Part shown: positions 1-12,231 of the stretch, piece after piece
Layout: each line of letters starts with the position of its first letter
Position numbering within the stretch: the stretch's first letter is position 1
From: Anthopleura xanthogrammica
Lineage: Eukaryota > Cnidaria > Anthozoa > Actiniaria > Actiniidae
Length of the DNA: 64,000 bases
Direction: 5' to 3'
NCBI GenBank assembly: GCA_964019055.1
Contig: OZ025212.1
Span: forward strand, 9,911,109 to 9,975,108
Made by a program: the position numbers and the translations under genes
Notes under the pieces: model-generated
Told to the model about the DNA's origin: nothing
The model's input: only the letters and a program-made list of their open reading frames with translations
The model's database searches: none

Positions 1-2960
1 CCGTCCATCTCTTTCGTTTATAATCTTGTCTTGTTGACTTGGTTTCTCCTTGACTGGTGGTATATAGTCTAGCTTAGTGCGGATTAATCTGTTAGTCATG
101 GCTTGATAAGGTGATACGCCGGTTGCCGGGTGTGGTGTGTCTCTGTAAGCCATCAACATTTCTTGTATAGCTTTGCTTCTTCCTTTCTTGTCTTTACCTT
201 GGATACGGGCAATTTGCTCTGTCTTATTCAGTAGTTGCATAAATCTCTCCGCTTCACCATTCGCTCTCGGGTGTAATGGTGTGACGCGATGATGTTCAAA
301 ACCTTCTTCCTCTGCAAAGTCAGCAAATTCCTTCGAGTTAAATGGGGGTCCATTGTCTGACTCAAGTCTCTTTGGTATCCCGTGATGTCCAAACATCTTC
401 TTTAGTTTCTCCTTGGTGGGCTTGTTTCCTGTAGAATATGTCGTTTCCACCTCTGGGTACCTGGTTGGTTTGTCTACCACCACAAGATTGTAGTGACCAT
501 CTGGATACGGTCCTCCAAAGTCTACAGCTACTGTTTCCCATGGTTTTCTGGAATCACCGATGGTTTAATGGATTCTTCCTTCGCTTGTTTCGTTGTGATT
601 TTGCATTCATAGCACTGTCTTACAGTGTGCTCTATCATTGAGTTCATGTATGGGAACCAGTATTTGGCTCTTACCATTTGCTTGGTCTTTTTTGATCCCA
701 GATGTCCTAACTCGTGTGCGATTGAAATAACCTTGTTCTGTAGCTTTGCTGGTAGGACTATTCTCTCATTTCGGAATACTAGATCCTCTGCTATGTACAG
801 TTCCTCTCTTAAGGGGTAGTATGGTGTAATGTCAGGTTCTTTCTTATGCTCTTCCCAGTTTCCTTTCGTGATGATGTTTCTTAATTTCTGGAGTGTCTCA
901 TCTTTGCTTGTTTCTGATCTGATCTTGTCAATGAGTACCGTTGGTTCCTTGTCTATGATAGCTTTTACTGTGTATTCAGTGTCATCTTCATCAGTGTCTG
1001 GTAGTGGATGACGTGATAGAAAATCAAGGGGGTCAGCTTCATCCTTCCCTGGTTGGTACTTCATTTCGAAGTCAACGTCTTGCATGGCCATCACCCATTT
1101 CTCAATGCGTGGTGGGAGTTTGGCTGTAGCTTTGTTGAATAGTGTGAGCAATGGTTTGTGTGCTGTCACTATGGTGAACCTTGGGGCACCAAGGAGATAA
1201 ATGCTGAATCTCTCTTTTGCCCATTTCACACAGAGCATCTTTCTCTGTTTGGCTGTAACGTTTCTCTGTGTTGGTAAGTGTTCTGCTTATGAAGTGGACT
1301 GGTTGCAATCCTTTCTCTGTATTCTTGAATAATCCGACTGACAGTCCTTCGTTGTAGCTGGCCTCTGTTCTTACCATCATTGGTAGCTTTGGGTTAAAGA
1401 AGGCAATTACATCTTTACTTGAGATGCTATCTTTGAGCTTCTGGAAGGCACTTTGTTTCTCTTTATCCCAGTGGAACTTAGTTTCCTTCAGCGTCAGATC
1501 TCTCAGTGGCTTTGTCAATGATGCATACCTCGTGATGAACTTGGACAAGTAGCCTGTCATGCCAAGGAAGCTCTTCACCTCTGACTTTGATTCTGGTCTG
1601 GTACATTCTTTGACAGCTCGCACCTTCTCCTCTGTTGGGTGGAGTCCTTCTCTACTGAACTTGTATCCGTAGAATTGGATCTCACTTTTCCCGAACTCAC
1701 ACTTCTGTCGGTTTAGTGTGATGCCGAAGTCACTAGCTCTTCGCAGTACAGTCTCTAGGATCTGGTTGTGCGTCATCCAGTCTTTTGCTCCTAGCAGTAT
1801 GTCATCTCTCTGGTTCAAACATCGTGGTATGTCCCCGAAGACTTTCTGCATTGTATCGTCGAATAGGTCTTCGGACGCTTTTGCTCCGAATACCAGTCGT
1901 TTGGGTCTGTAGTTACCCCATGGTGTACTGAAAGTAGCGACTGATCTAGATTCTGGGTCAAGTTCTAGCTGATGGTATCCTTGCCGCAGGTCTAGCTTGG
2001 TTCAAATGGTACAATCATGGAACTTGAGTACAAAATCTTCAACAAATCGGCGGCTGTGTTATCCTGCTGCGCTCCATGTATGTTTTTGGCACTCGCAAGT
2101 CCACACTGGACCGTATCATGTTTGGCTTGAGTTGATCTTTTTCAGTTTTATTGAAGCTCAGTTTTGGTTGGACCACTACTGGGGAACACCAAGTTATTGG
2201 CTCGTTCTCTGGGACTTTCTCAAAAATGTCCTCTTCTACGCCCTGGTCCAGCCAATCCTTGAAAGGTGTCTGTAGGTAGTAAGGGACTTGACGGGGTTTC
2301 TGTGCTACTGGAGCTGCTTCTGGTTTCATGTTGAATCTTCCATGCATCTCCCTGTTGTTCTTGTGGTCATATATCTTCCCAATGCCTTCAAATATGTGGT
2401 TATACTTATCTACAATGTCCATCATCTCTTTCTCTTCTTTCTGCTGCTTCACTGTTCCTATGCACTGGTTGCCATCTGGGATCCTCATGTCGTTTGATAC
2501 TGTTAGTCCTCCATCTTGTTGGATCTTCATCATTCCAAGCTGTACCAGAGTGTCTCTACACACAAGAGGGGGTGAGTGTATTCGTCCATACACTACAATA
2601 AATCTCGCTTCTTTCCCACAGGTTTGGTTCCTGATGATAGTTTGAAATTCTCCTTTTACCTTGAGCTCGTGCTGCAACGTATTGAGTTTAGCTTTGCTGG
2701 GTTTCAGTGTTATCTTACTCTTGGTTCTGTTGGTGAGAGCTTTGAACTGGTGCTCGTCCATCAGGTTAACATCTGCTCCGCTATCTGGCTCTGCTTGTAC
2801 ATCCACGTCATCTAGCCTCACCGTGATCATTTTCTTGTCATTTCTTGTATCACTGATCTTTTTTGCACTCAGGCTTGACTTGACAGCTTTCTGAAAGTAC
2901 TCGTCATCTGAACTAGTTGATTTTTCCTTCTCTTCTGTCCTTTTTACCCACTTCTTGTTG
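1..2960 (-). pseudogene. pol: Gypsy-type retrotransposon pol (protease-RT-RNase H-integrase), broken
   Basis: Minus-strand reading gives the domain order of a Ty3/Gypsy pol gene. An aspartic protease lies near 2790-2700 (motif PDSGADVNL). Reverse transcriptase spans about 2250-1500 (TKLDLRQGYHQ, then DDILLGA holding the catalytic Asp pair, although the residues before DD are atypical). RNase H spans about 1400-1000. An HHCC integrase zinc finger lies near 680-600 (HELGHLG and CYEC), and the DDE integrase core runs to the window edge (AVDFGGP, ESDNGPPF, GEAERF). The order PR-RT-RH-INT separates Gypsy from Copia. The reading frame changes at least near 2030, 1850, 1240 and 540, so this copy is inactive. 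The integrase C-terminus and the 3' LTR lie outside the window. Confidence 0.9.
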
Positions 2961-3831
2961 GCATACTCCTTCCCACGGTGTCCAGGTTTGGTTCGGTGCT
3001 GTGTCTTGTCGCTGGAAGATTGGCATACTGTGGCGAAATGGTTCTATTTGTTACATTTGTTGCATCGTTTTCCAAATGCGGGAAAATGATCGTGTTTGTT
3101 GTGGTTATATCCAAAATTTCGACATTTACTCTGTCTGTTCTTTTCTTGATAATGGTTCTGTTTCCGGTTGCTTGATCTGGTTCGCTGTGGTTTGTAGTTT
3201 GGAGTCTTGCTGCTCTCCACGTTGGCAATGTTCTCCCCTGCTCTCTTTTCTGTTTTCATTTAGCGTACTTGGCGGTTGACATCCTCTACCTGGCTTGCCT
3301 CTTGTAGGAATTGGGTTAAATTCCATTTCTTGTTGATAGTTTTCTGTATCATGGCTTTATCCTCGATTGTTTGGATGATGTGCTCTAGTATTCTCTCATC
3401 TTGAACTTCCCCAAACTCACATTTCTGTGCTTTCTCTCCGAGTCGAGCTGTGTAGGCTGTTATGGACACGTTGGTTGTAGGTTTCATCTTAAGAAATTGA
3501 TATCTGGCATGGTGTTTGTTCTGTCTCGGTACGAAATGGTTGTTGAGCTTTGGTTTTAGCTTAATGTAACCATCTCCGTCATCTGGATCAGGAAGGCTCT
3601 TTTCTAATCTTCCGATTTGCTTACCTCCGTAAGTGCATCCTTTTTGTCAAGGGGGTCAGTTATTTTGAAAAATCTGAATTCTCTTTCTATATCCTCTATC
3701 CAGCCTTCCCACTCTCTTCCGATTGTATTTACATCTTCTGGTATGATAAAAGGTTGAATTTTAAGATTCCTTGTCTCGGTAACGACGTGTATCGTCGGTG
3801 CTACTTGGGCTTGATGTTCTCCTTCGACCAT
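2961..3831 (-). pseudogene. gag: Gypsy retrotransposon gag, broken
   Basis: Lies upstream of pol on the same strand, just after the predicted LTR and primer-binding site. The likely start is at 3831. The N-terminal part is charged and contains segments such as WEGWIEDIEREF, typical of Gypsy matrix/capsid regions. The middle part (about 3487-3260) is another Gag-like helical segment. Near 3130-3030 there is a CCHC-like knuckle: a Cys-rich stretch with CNKCNK followed by His and Cys, as expected of a nucleocapsid. The reading frame changes several times (near 3600, 3260 and 3040), so no full-length Gag can be made. Identity rests on position plus the zinc knuckle; sequence similarity alone would be weak. 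Confidence 0.7.
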
Positions 3832-3960
3832 TTTTCAGTCTCGTTGTCTTCGCTGTCTACTACTCTTTCGTAGCTTTACGAGCGATTTTCTTTGGTTTCG
3901 TCGAATCCAACTGTTAGGATGTCGAGAAGAATAGTTTTCCTTTGTTTTCTTCCGGTTTTT

Positions 3961-3975
3961 GTATCCTCGTCGCCA
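3961..3975 (-). promoter_or_regulatory. Primer-binding site of the Gypsy element
   Basis: On the minus strand, TGGCGACGAGGATAC begins one base after the predicted LTR end. A PBS normally begins with TGG, complementary to the CCA tail of a tRNA, right after the 5' LTR. I did not assign the tRNA. Confidence 0.6.
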
Positions 3976-3976
3976 A

Positions 3977-4125
3977 TGTTGTGACCGGTTAAAGGCTATA
4001 ATAAAGAGACTATGTAATTCTAACAACAACAGACTCTTCATCATGCTTTATTCCCTCGTGGTAATTGAATGTCCCAGACGTATATTTGACCTGGGGAGGG
4101 GGACTGGTAACAAGTAGTTATAACA
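3977..4125 (-). repeat. Short 5' LTR of the Gypsy element (about 149 bp)
   Basis: Read on the minus strand, the segment starts TGTTATAACTAC and ends GGTCACAACA (TG...CA termini). It lies directly before the PBS and contains an AATAAA signal in GGGAATAAAGC. The partner LTR is outside the window, so the boundaries come from termini and PBS position, not from an LTR-LTR alignment. The length is short for a Gypsy LTR. Confidence 0.5.
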
Positions 4126-5269
4126 GGATGCGTATGATGATGGAATGAAATGTGTATATGATCGTACCAAACTGTGATATCAGAAAAAAAAAACAATTCT
4201 GAGGCCCAGATGGGTATCGATCACAGGACCCTGCGTATCCTAGTCGGACGCTCCGCACTGAGCTAGAGGAGACTCTAATGTCGAGTAAGGTCGTTTGTCC
4301 ACACTATATTTTGACAAACGTAATGTATATGCTACAGTCACAGAAATATCTAAGGAAATAAACGATAAACAAGGTATGCGTATGATGAAGGAATGAAATG
4401 TGTATATGATCGTACCATAATGTTAAAAATAATGAGAGAAAAATATTCTTAGCCCCTGATGGGAATAGACCCCACGACCTTCCGTATTCTAGTCGAAAGT
4501 TCTGAGCTAGAGGATTTTCTAATGGCGAATAAGGTCGTTGGTCCCTACTATATTGCGACAAACGTACTTTATATGCTAAAGTCACAGAAATGTCCGATAA
4601 ACATGGTATGCGTATGATGATGGAATGAAATGTGTATATTATCGTACCATACTGTAAAATTATCAGAAAAAAAAAAAAATTCTGAGGCTCAGATGGGAAT
4701 CGAACCCAGGACCCGCCGTATCGTAGTCGAACGCTCTCCCACTGGGCTAGAGGAGAATCTAATGGCGAATAAGGTCGTTAGTCCACACTATATTGTGACA
4801 AACGTACTGTATATTCTACCATCACAGAAATGTCTAAGGAAATATACAATAAACGTGGTATGTGTTTGATGATGGAATGAAATTTGTATATGATCGTACA
4901 ATACTGTTAAAAATGAAGAAAACATTCTTTGTCCCAGATTGGAATCGACCCCAGGACCCTCCGTATTCTAGTCGAACCCTCTACCACTGAGCTAGAGGGA
5001 ACTCTAATGGCGAATAAGGTCGTTAGCCCACACTATATTGTGACAAAAGTACTGTATATGCTACAATTTCAGAAATGTCTAGGGAAATATACGATAAACA
5101 TGGTATAGGTATGATGATGGAATGAAATATGTATATGATCGTGCCATACTTTAAAATCAACAGAAAAACTGTTTTGAGCCCCAGCTGCGAATCGAACCAA
5201 GTACCCTCCGTATCCTAGTCGGACGCTCTTCCACTGAGATTTAGGAGACCCTAATGATACCATACACTA
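4126..5269 (-). repeat. Tandem tRNA-derived SINE-like units, about 240 bp each
   Basis: Five head-to-tail units share the frame 'GTATGATGATGGAATGAAAT ... GACAAACGTACTGTATATGC'. On the minus strand each has a degenerate tRNA body near 4200-4280, 4449-4525, 4682-4763, 4928-5010 and 5175-5256. An A-box-like TAGCCCAGTGG and a B-box GGTTCGATTCC are clearest in the third unit. The anticodon-like loop CTAGGAT suggests a Pro(AGG)-type ancestor. The acceptor stems do not pair well, so these look like tRNA-derived SINEs or a tandem tRNA-pseudogene array, not functional tRNAs. Short ORFs inside are meaningless. Confidence 0.65.
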
Positions 5270-6051
5270 TATAATATCATGATTACCTCGGGATCCATTG
5301 TTTCCAGAGGGCTGTTTAAGGTCTAACATCCCCCTGGATGAATAGTGATGAGGGATATTTAGTCTAAACATCCCTCATGAATATAATCATGAGGGATATT
5401 TAGACTAAATATCCCTCATGAATATAATCATGAGAGATGTTTAGACTAAATATCCCTCATCACTATTCATGAGGCATGGTCCATCATATGACAATCACCG
5501 GGACCATGGCTGGGTCGCATCGACCCAATCGAAAATTTTGAGCAATGACTTTGCATTACACACTTTTCAACACCCCAGCACTTGTGGGACCCATTGAGTA
5601 ATCTTTGCGCATGCGTTTACTAGATCGGGAATTTTTCTTACTATTTGTGACGTAATCACGACGGTTTGAAAACACTTCTTTAATACCGCTCAAGGCCAAC
5701 CAAAGTGAGTTAGAATAAAGCACCACGAATGAATGAAAGCTGGTTAAATTCGCCATTGTCGCATTTAACAAAGGCAAATTCCCGCATATCAACAGCTTTG
5801 TAAAAATTTGTAATTTATGCATCGTTCGTACGAGAGCTAACATATTTCCTAAGAGCAGTTTTATTCCTCGGCAATCATAATATTACGAACTAATAGCATG
5901 ACATTTCGGGTGATTAGTGATTAAATGTCCCCTCAAGCCTCGGGAGGTTTAGTTAAAGTCTTCGGCGTCGGGACTTCAACAAAACCTCCCTCGGCTTTCG
6001 GGGACATTTAATCACTAATCACCCTCAAGTCATGCTATTACTTATAATTAT
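5270..6051. mobile_element. Hairpin-rich MITE, copy 1
   Basis: A 782-bp non-coding element closely matches 14354-15149. It splits the tRNA-derived array: sequence before and after it joins to the consensus unit around 'CACTAT...GACAAAAGTACTG'. The left part holds three tandem near-perfect palindromes of the form GAGGGATATTTAG/CTAAATATCCCTC. The right part holds a long hairpin whose outer arms are GGGTGATTAGTGATTAAATG and its complement. The ends are AT-rich (TATAATATCATGA at left, TCATGCTATTACTTATAA at right) with only a weak terminal inversion. There is no transposase, so it must be mobilised in trans. The superfamily is not clear. Confidence 0.7.
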
Positions 6052-6468
6052 GACAAAAGTACTGTATATGCTACAGTCAAGGAAATGTCTAAGGAAATAT
6101 ACGATATGCATGGGATGCGTATGATGATGGAATGAAATTTGTATATGATAGTACCAAACTGTAAAATAATCAGAAAAAAAAAATTCTGACGCCCTGATGG
6201 GAATCACCCCAGGACCCTCGGTATCCTAGTCGGACTGCCCCTTAGGTAGAAGAGACTCTAATGGCGAGTAAGGTCGTTCGTCCACACTGTATTGTGACAA
6301 ACGTACTGTATATGCTACAGTCACAGAAATGTCTGAGAAATATACGATAAACATGGTGTGGGTATGATGTTGGAATGAAATCTGTAGCTGATCGTACCAT
6401 ACTGTTAAAAAATGAGGGAAACAAATTCTTAGCCCCAGATGGGAATCGACCCCACGACCCTCTGTATA
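6052..6468 (-). repeat. Tandem tRNA-derived units continued (1.8 copies)
   Basis: Same unit as 4126-5269, resuming after the MITE. tRNA-like bodies lie at 6184-6262 and from about 6428. The last is cut at about 6468, where satellite-like sequence begins abruptly after CCTCTGTAT. Confidence 0.6.
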
Positions 6469-7066
6469 TTTAGAGCCAAAATAGCCCTTTTTCATTTTTT
6501 TGGGCCAAAAAGGTTTTTTTCGAAGCAAAACAGTGTTTTTGTCACCCAAAATGTGCTTTTCTTGCCCAAAACGTGCTTTTAGCAGTAAAAACGTCGTGTT
6601 TTGAGGAAAAAACAAAATTCTCAGCAAAATTCCAATTTTCTCAGCAAAAGAAACCTTTTTTGACCAAAAAGCACATTTTCTCAGCCAAAACCCAATTTTT
6701 TTCGCCAAAAAGTCGTGTTTTTATCTCATGAGGTATTTTGATGAGCAAAAAGTGGTGGTTTCAGCAAACAGGTCATGCCGTCAGCGAAAAACGTCGTTTT
6801 GAGAGCCAAAATGGCCATTTTTCAGTTTTTTGGGCTAAAAAGCTTTTTTTCCCAGCAAAACAGTGTTTTGGTCACCCAAAATGTGCTTTTCTCGGCCAAA
6901 ACTTGCGTTTAGCAGTGAAAACGTCGTGTTTTGAGCGAAAGAAAATTTTCAGCAAATTTCAGATTTTCTCACAAAAACCACCTTTTTTGACCAAAAAGCA
7001 CCTTTATTCAGCCAAAACCCCATTTTTTTTCACCAAAAAGTCGTGTTTTTATCTCATGAGGTATCA
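6469..7066 (+). repeat. Isolated divergent copies (about 1.8) of the 329-bp satellite
   Basis: Alternating A-tract/T-tract sequence with the signature phrases of the 43652-64000 array (AGCAAAACAGTGTTTT, AAAACGTCGTGTTTTGAG, GCAAACAGGTCATGCCGTCA). Orientation matches the right-hand part of that array. The first copy is the more diverged and the second is closer to the array consensus. ORFs here have no coding support. Confidence 0.85.
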
Positions 7067-9520
7067 CTTTGTGAAATATCCAGAATATGGGTCATGATAC
7101 TTGGTGATACGTTCTCTGATACCGAAAGAATACTGGAGTATCATCTGGTACCTTACACGTTTTGTGTCAGGAGGTGTCAAAATCCATATTCTTCATTATT
7201 CGGACTCTTTTCCTATCAGGGAATTTCTGGGTACCTGATATTTACTGATATTACGCGTGTTTTGTCCCGTAAATGCCGTGACTTTCACGAATATTTTATG
7301 TAACAAATACGTATGCCGTGATACTTAACGTGATTTTATCCCAGAAACTTCTCGATATTCAATGTAATTTTCCCAGAATTTCCCGGAATTCAATAGTAAC
7401 CAAAATAATATTCACCCGTTGTGAAATATACTCTTGGCGATTTCCAGAAATCATTTACTTGATCATTGCACGATCTTAGGTTAATTTATTGGGAGTAAAA
7501 AATAAAAAGACAATAAACAAGTTAAGTTTTTAGAAACATTTAATAACCATCACCCAAGTAAATTTTAACCTCGTATACAGCCTTGTCGAGTTTTAATAAC
7601 AAGTAATCATTTTCTAACATACCAATATGTTTAAAAAAAGAAAGAGAGAAAAGTTCATCATCATGCTCTATATTATATATTATAGTTTTTAGAACATGGT
7701 CATACTTACTCAGCCGATCATAACTTAGTATTTTAATGCTAATCTTTTGAGTTTCTATAACTAATCAGTATTTTCTATACATTGTAGCTCATACTATAAA
7801 AACTTCTTTTTTCCCTTTGTTCTAAAAGCATTACAGTATGCAAGAAAATGAAATTAAACTTTTCAAACAACCATATCATATGTCACCACACCATACTATG
7901 TCTCTTCGTCTTCAACTTATTTTCAAGTATGATCTACATTCAAAATACTGATAAGCTATAGAAACACAAACTATAAGTAAATTCCATGTAATAAGGCAGT
8001 TAGAGAATGAATTCTTGTGTCTTATGGGAAACAGTCCCTCAAGCGTTGCCCTAATGGTCCCATTCAATGCTTGAGATTCCATAGGACACTCACCTTCATG
8101 CTCTAACCCTAGCTTGACCCCTGAATATAGAGACTCAGGTATAAAAATATTTCATATACAAATTATATGTTCCAGATAAATATATCTCAAGTCTTTACAA
8201 CATAACTGTCATTTTGTATAACTACAAGATACATGTATCCATATATTCAGTGTTGGTACCCCAAAGTAATTTCTCATCTAACATATTGAAGTACAAGCAT
8301 TTTATAGTGGTTTCTCCTTTGTATTTCATCCGACCATATTTTGAATTTTGAGCCAACATTTCAGCAGCGGCACTGAGTTAAAAGTACCCCAAAGTACTCA
8401 GCTGTTAAATCTTCATATGATGTCGAACTTCAGAGACTTCTGTTGATGTTTTGCATGCGGAAAACTATATAGGAAAGACAACACAATGTTACTAACTAAT
8501 GATAATGTACTAAATTTAACCTAGATTATGCTAATAATGTTTAGTCCACCATGATTATTTTCTTTCAAACAGAGAGTTAGATGACCAAAAGAACAACGAG
8601 CGAATTTCGGCGGGCATTAAAGACTTGAAAATATCAATATATTCGAGGGAAATAGAAGATATTATTTATATTAAAAGTACTATGCGAGCTATAGGCCCAC
8701 ACTAGTGCTTCGTTTCGTAAGCAAATATCTCAAAGCTTAAGCAAAGTTCAATGGCTTACTCACCCGTTTCTCGTGTGAAAATCGATAAATAACTTCAGCC
8801 AGGACATTTTATGGTATTTTAGATAGCACTCCAGTAGATGGTTATGGTTTGTGAGGAGCTATAAGCGCTACAAAGACGGCAAAGGCTGAGCTTACAAAGC
8901 AAGACACCATTACTGTTGAAGAATCGATGAAAATGGCGCGCTTTGATTGGAACAATAGAAGAGGACCACAAAGGATCATCGGTCACGCGATCACGTGGTT
9001 TCAACTACCTCGAATACTCGTGAATCCGGGACAGGAAATCCCACGGCACTCAATACTTGGAATATACACTAAGAATACAGTGCATGATATTCCCTGATAC
9101 TATACGACAAAGGTATTCGGTGGTTGATACTCAACTTCACAAAATGATTCAATCGATAAAAAATTTTTAATTCCAAACAATCACAGATGTTTAAAACAAC
9201 CAGAGAAGAAGTCTAAAATTGATTTTCAAATTCATTTGACTACCTCGAGTACTCGCGAATCCGAAACAGGAAACCCCACGGCACTCAATACTTGGAATAT
9301 ACAATAACAATACAGTGCATGATATTCCCTGATACTATGCGACAAAGGTATCCAGTTGTTGATACTCCATGACACTGCGTGCCCATGAGTATATGGTGCT
9401 TGATACTTTGTGATACCTCACATATCCATATACTCAGCGTTCTATTCCAGGATACGTAAAATAACTTGGAATATATGGAAACCATAATTTCCCAGATTTC
9501 CTTTATTTCTCACAGTGTAT
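7067..9520. other. AT-rich intergenic DNA; no gene seen
   Basis: No coding or RNA gene could be supported. The only structure noted is a diverged direct duplication of about 130 bp: 8998-9130 and 9236-9370 share ACTACCTCG, CACGGCACTCAATACTTGG and ATACAGTGCATGATATTCCC. The words 'gatact' and 'ggtatc' also recur at 7090-7260, suggesting an old dispersed repeat on both sides. Confidence 0.6.
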
Positions 9521-9825
9521 TTTCATGAGCCAAAATGTGGTTATTTCAGCAAACAGGTCATCCCGTCAGCGACAAACGTCGTTTTGAGAGACAAAATGGC
9601 CATTTTTCATTTTTTTGGGCTAAAAAGCTCTTTTTTCAGCAAAACAGTGTTTTGGACACCCAAAATGTGCTTTTCTGGCCCAAAATGTGCTTTTAGCAGT
9701 AAAAACGTCGTGTTTTGAGCAAAAGAAAATTCTCAGCAAAATTCAAATTTTCTCAGCAAAAAACACCTTTTTTCACCAAAAGCACCTTTTCTCAGCCAAA
9801 ACTAAATTTTTTTTCAGTTAAGGAG
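9521..9825 (+). repeat. Isolated single copy of the 329-bp satellite
   Basis: One monomer-length copy begins at CATGAGCCAAAATGTGG and runs to the AAACTAAATTTTTTTTC stretch. It shares GCAAACAGGTCATCCCGTCA and AAAACGTCGTGTTTTGAGC with the large array but has many substitutions, so it is an old outlier. Confidence 0.8.
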
Positions 9826-10030
9826 CATAAAAAGATAAATGCATTTGTTATCGTTTTCTCTTAGTGGGAAGGGTCCCCTTGGGGCTGGTAGGAGGTGAAT
9901 AAAGAAGACGTTTTTCTTACTTTTATAGAGCTATATCTAGGTTGGGAATTTTTTCTCCCTTTCGTAGTTGGCTCGTCCTTCTATCCCCAGGGTACTGGGA
10001 ATATATTTATAGGAAAATTGCCTCATAGGA

Positions 10031-10171
10031 AAGAAAGGGGAGGTAACATAATATGAAGAGTGAAATAAACAATTGCGCACATCGTCCTGGTTCGTGTACC
10101 AAGAAAGGGGGAGGTAACATAATATGAAGAGTGAAATAAACAATTGCGCACATCGTCCTGGTTCGTTTACC
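10031..10171. repeat. Tandem duplication of about 71 bp
   Basis: Two nearly identical copies start at 10031 and 10101 (AAGAAAGGGG(G)AGGTAACAT ... CGTCCTGGTTCGTNTACC). They differ by one G and one base near the end. Recent local duplication with no coding meaning. Confidence 0.85.
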
Positions 10172-10510
10172 CTTGGAGTGTTGCGCGGCATTTTTCCTGA
10201 CAAAAATTACTCGTTTCAAAGCCTCACCGCGCAAAGAGAGAATTTTGAAGGTGGCAGTTCACATAAGAATTGTTTACTTTCGTACTTGGCTCTTATCTAA
10301 CGTTCCCTGTCCTCCATATGAAGAAGAAAGCAGAAGCGTTAAATTAAAAAAGATAGTCCTTAAAATACACAAAATATTTCCCCTCAACCTATTGTCCCTT
10401 GCTTTTTATTGACAAAATTATCATATTATGATTCTTTGATACGAAGGTCAATAACTTCATAAACATCGCCACATAACATCTGCTCCACTGAGCCGTAATG
10501 TCAACATCTT

Positions 10511-10740
10511 GCAAGATAGTGATGTCATGTCCGCCAACAAAATGTTTGAAGCTAAAGCCAATTTGTTTACAAAAGAAAGGAACGTAAAACCTAAACATAA
10601 ACAATCAATTAAGGCTTGGGATATTGAAAAACTAAATACATACTTTGCCGAAGGTCAGAGCGATGGTGTTTGGAAAGACGTCCCTGAGAAGTTTGTAGCG
10701 GAGCTCCCGCGCGGAGCACCATACTTAAGAAAAAATGGTA
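10511..10740 (+). pseudogene. Possible Crypton/ZMYM-QRICH-like ORF fragment
   Basis: Translation from about 10509 contains SANKMFEAKANLFTKE and IEKLNTYFAEGQSDGVWKDV, a protein-like charged sequence. From memory it resembles the N-terminal region of domesticated or mobile Crypton-type tyrosine recombinases (ZMYM/QRICH families). The similarity is lost after about 10690 and no recombinase core (R..H-R-Y) is present, so this is at most a fragment. Confidence 0.3.
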
Positions 10741-11092
10741 ACCCATCGAGTTGATTTTTCATGATTTGACTGATTGCGCCATCACCTTGTCCGTAAGTAC
10801 GGCGTGTACCACCAAAGGGTTCCCGCTTGATTCCAAAGCGAACTTTGTCTCGCAAATACATGAAAATAGGGCTTATAAAGCGCAAGTGGCACTGCTAGTT
10901 ATGGGATTTATAGTGTTAAAGAAATTTGTACAAGATGTTCATTTCGTGAGTTTTTGATGTGGTGATAAGATGTCGTTTATATGTTTTGTATTAGGTGAAA
11001 TATAGTGGAATATGAAAATACTGAAACATACATAAATGGTAAAAATGGAAATCGCGCTAAATTATACTTATTTTTTAAAATCAGTTTGTCTT

Positions 11093-11275
11093 TCAAACCT
11101 CAGTTATCTTGCGATCTTGCGATAGGAGGAGTACCCTTTGTACTGTATTTTGTGCTTCAACCAAGGTCATTTCAGAATAATTTTCATTTGATTCGATTAT
11201 ATGAATCCTTAAATTTATTGCGTCGGCCACAGCTTGTATTATGATATGATCAGCCCATGTTCCTTGCATAGACAT
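11093..11275 (-). pseudogene. OTU-like cysteine protease fragment
   Basis: The minus-strand reading has GTWADHIIIQAVADAINLRI followed by HIIESNENYSEMT. The pattern G-x-W-x-D-x(2)-x-(2)-AxA is characteristic of the middle of OTU domains found in many invertebrate transposons. The catalytic Cys region and terminal His are not present, and the frame degenerates after about 40 residues. Orphan fragment. Confidence 0.45.
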
Positions 11276-12231
11276 GTTGTTAAAATATTGTAAGCAAGAT
11301 GTTTCTAATTCGAAGAGTTCCGAACTTTATAATAGTTTTCGAGAAGATCCGAGAAGGTATTGATCGTTTCGGTTGACCTCTTTTTTGTTATTTGGAGTTC
11401 CTGTGTAAAGTTTACTTACTCACGGACATCGCTCGATAGCATAGTGGTACTGCTTCGCGAAGTAGTGCCACAAAAAACATTCCTTTTCGACACATAATAA
11501 ACATTTTTATTGATCAAGAAGTAGTCTTCAAGAATTCATGTGTTTTTTTGTAGCGAACAATCGTATATTTTAACTTATTTTGTTCGCCTCCGATCGGCGA
11601 ATTAAAGAAGATTTTCTCTCAATAGTTTTAAATTTTTAATACATAATTTAATTTCATGTTGAATGAAATATGAAAAGGAATACATATTCCGCCACATTTT
11701 TGCCATTTATTTAATTTTTCCAGTTAGTAATTGCACATAAATGAACAATAGGTCTATTTTATGTTGTTGAACAGCATGTTCTCGTAAGCTTATAACATGA
11801 TTGTATATAATTTGTTCTTTTACTGAGTCAATAAAAGAAAAAGATATACAAGAACATTTCCAAAGGCTGACAAAGAAAATTATCATTTTGGATCAATAAT
11901 TCTGTCTCTTGTTCTTGTGAAGTTCAACTGAACAACTAGACTGAATGTAAGCAAGTTTTTTTTTCCATTTGCCCAAAACCGATATTTTTTAACCTAAGAC
12001 CAGTACCATTTGCTTAATAAGATCTTCTTCAACACATGAAAAACTTATTAATTGTATGTTGTCCTTCGAATTTAATAAGTTTTCTGGTATTTTGAAGGCG
12101 GCTTAAGTTATCGTTTTTCCTTCAGTTTTCCCCCACCGGTTTTAAAAATGCCAGGTCATATTTCTCACTATCAAAAATCAATTCCTTTCACAAATTAAGC
12201 TTATAACCGTTTCTCTAGATTTAACAAGATA
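11276..12231. other. AT-rich intergenic DNA; nothing recognised
   Basis: No ORF with protein-like composition, no repeat structure and no RNA gene could be supported here. Confidence 0.5.

Noticed and set aside
4200..5256. Functional tRNA genes
   Set aside because: A and B boxes are recognisable, but acceptor stems do not pair and copies carry many disruptive changes. Treated as tRNA-derived repeats.
5556..5843. 95-codon ORF inside MITE copy 1
   Set aside because: Not preserved in copy 2 and without protein-like pattern.
8819..9485. Short minus-strand ORFs
   Set aside because: They fall in the duplicated 'cacggcactcaatacttgg' repeat and have no protein-like pattern.
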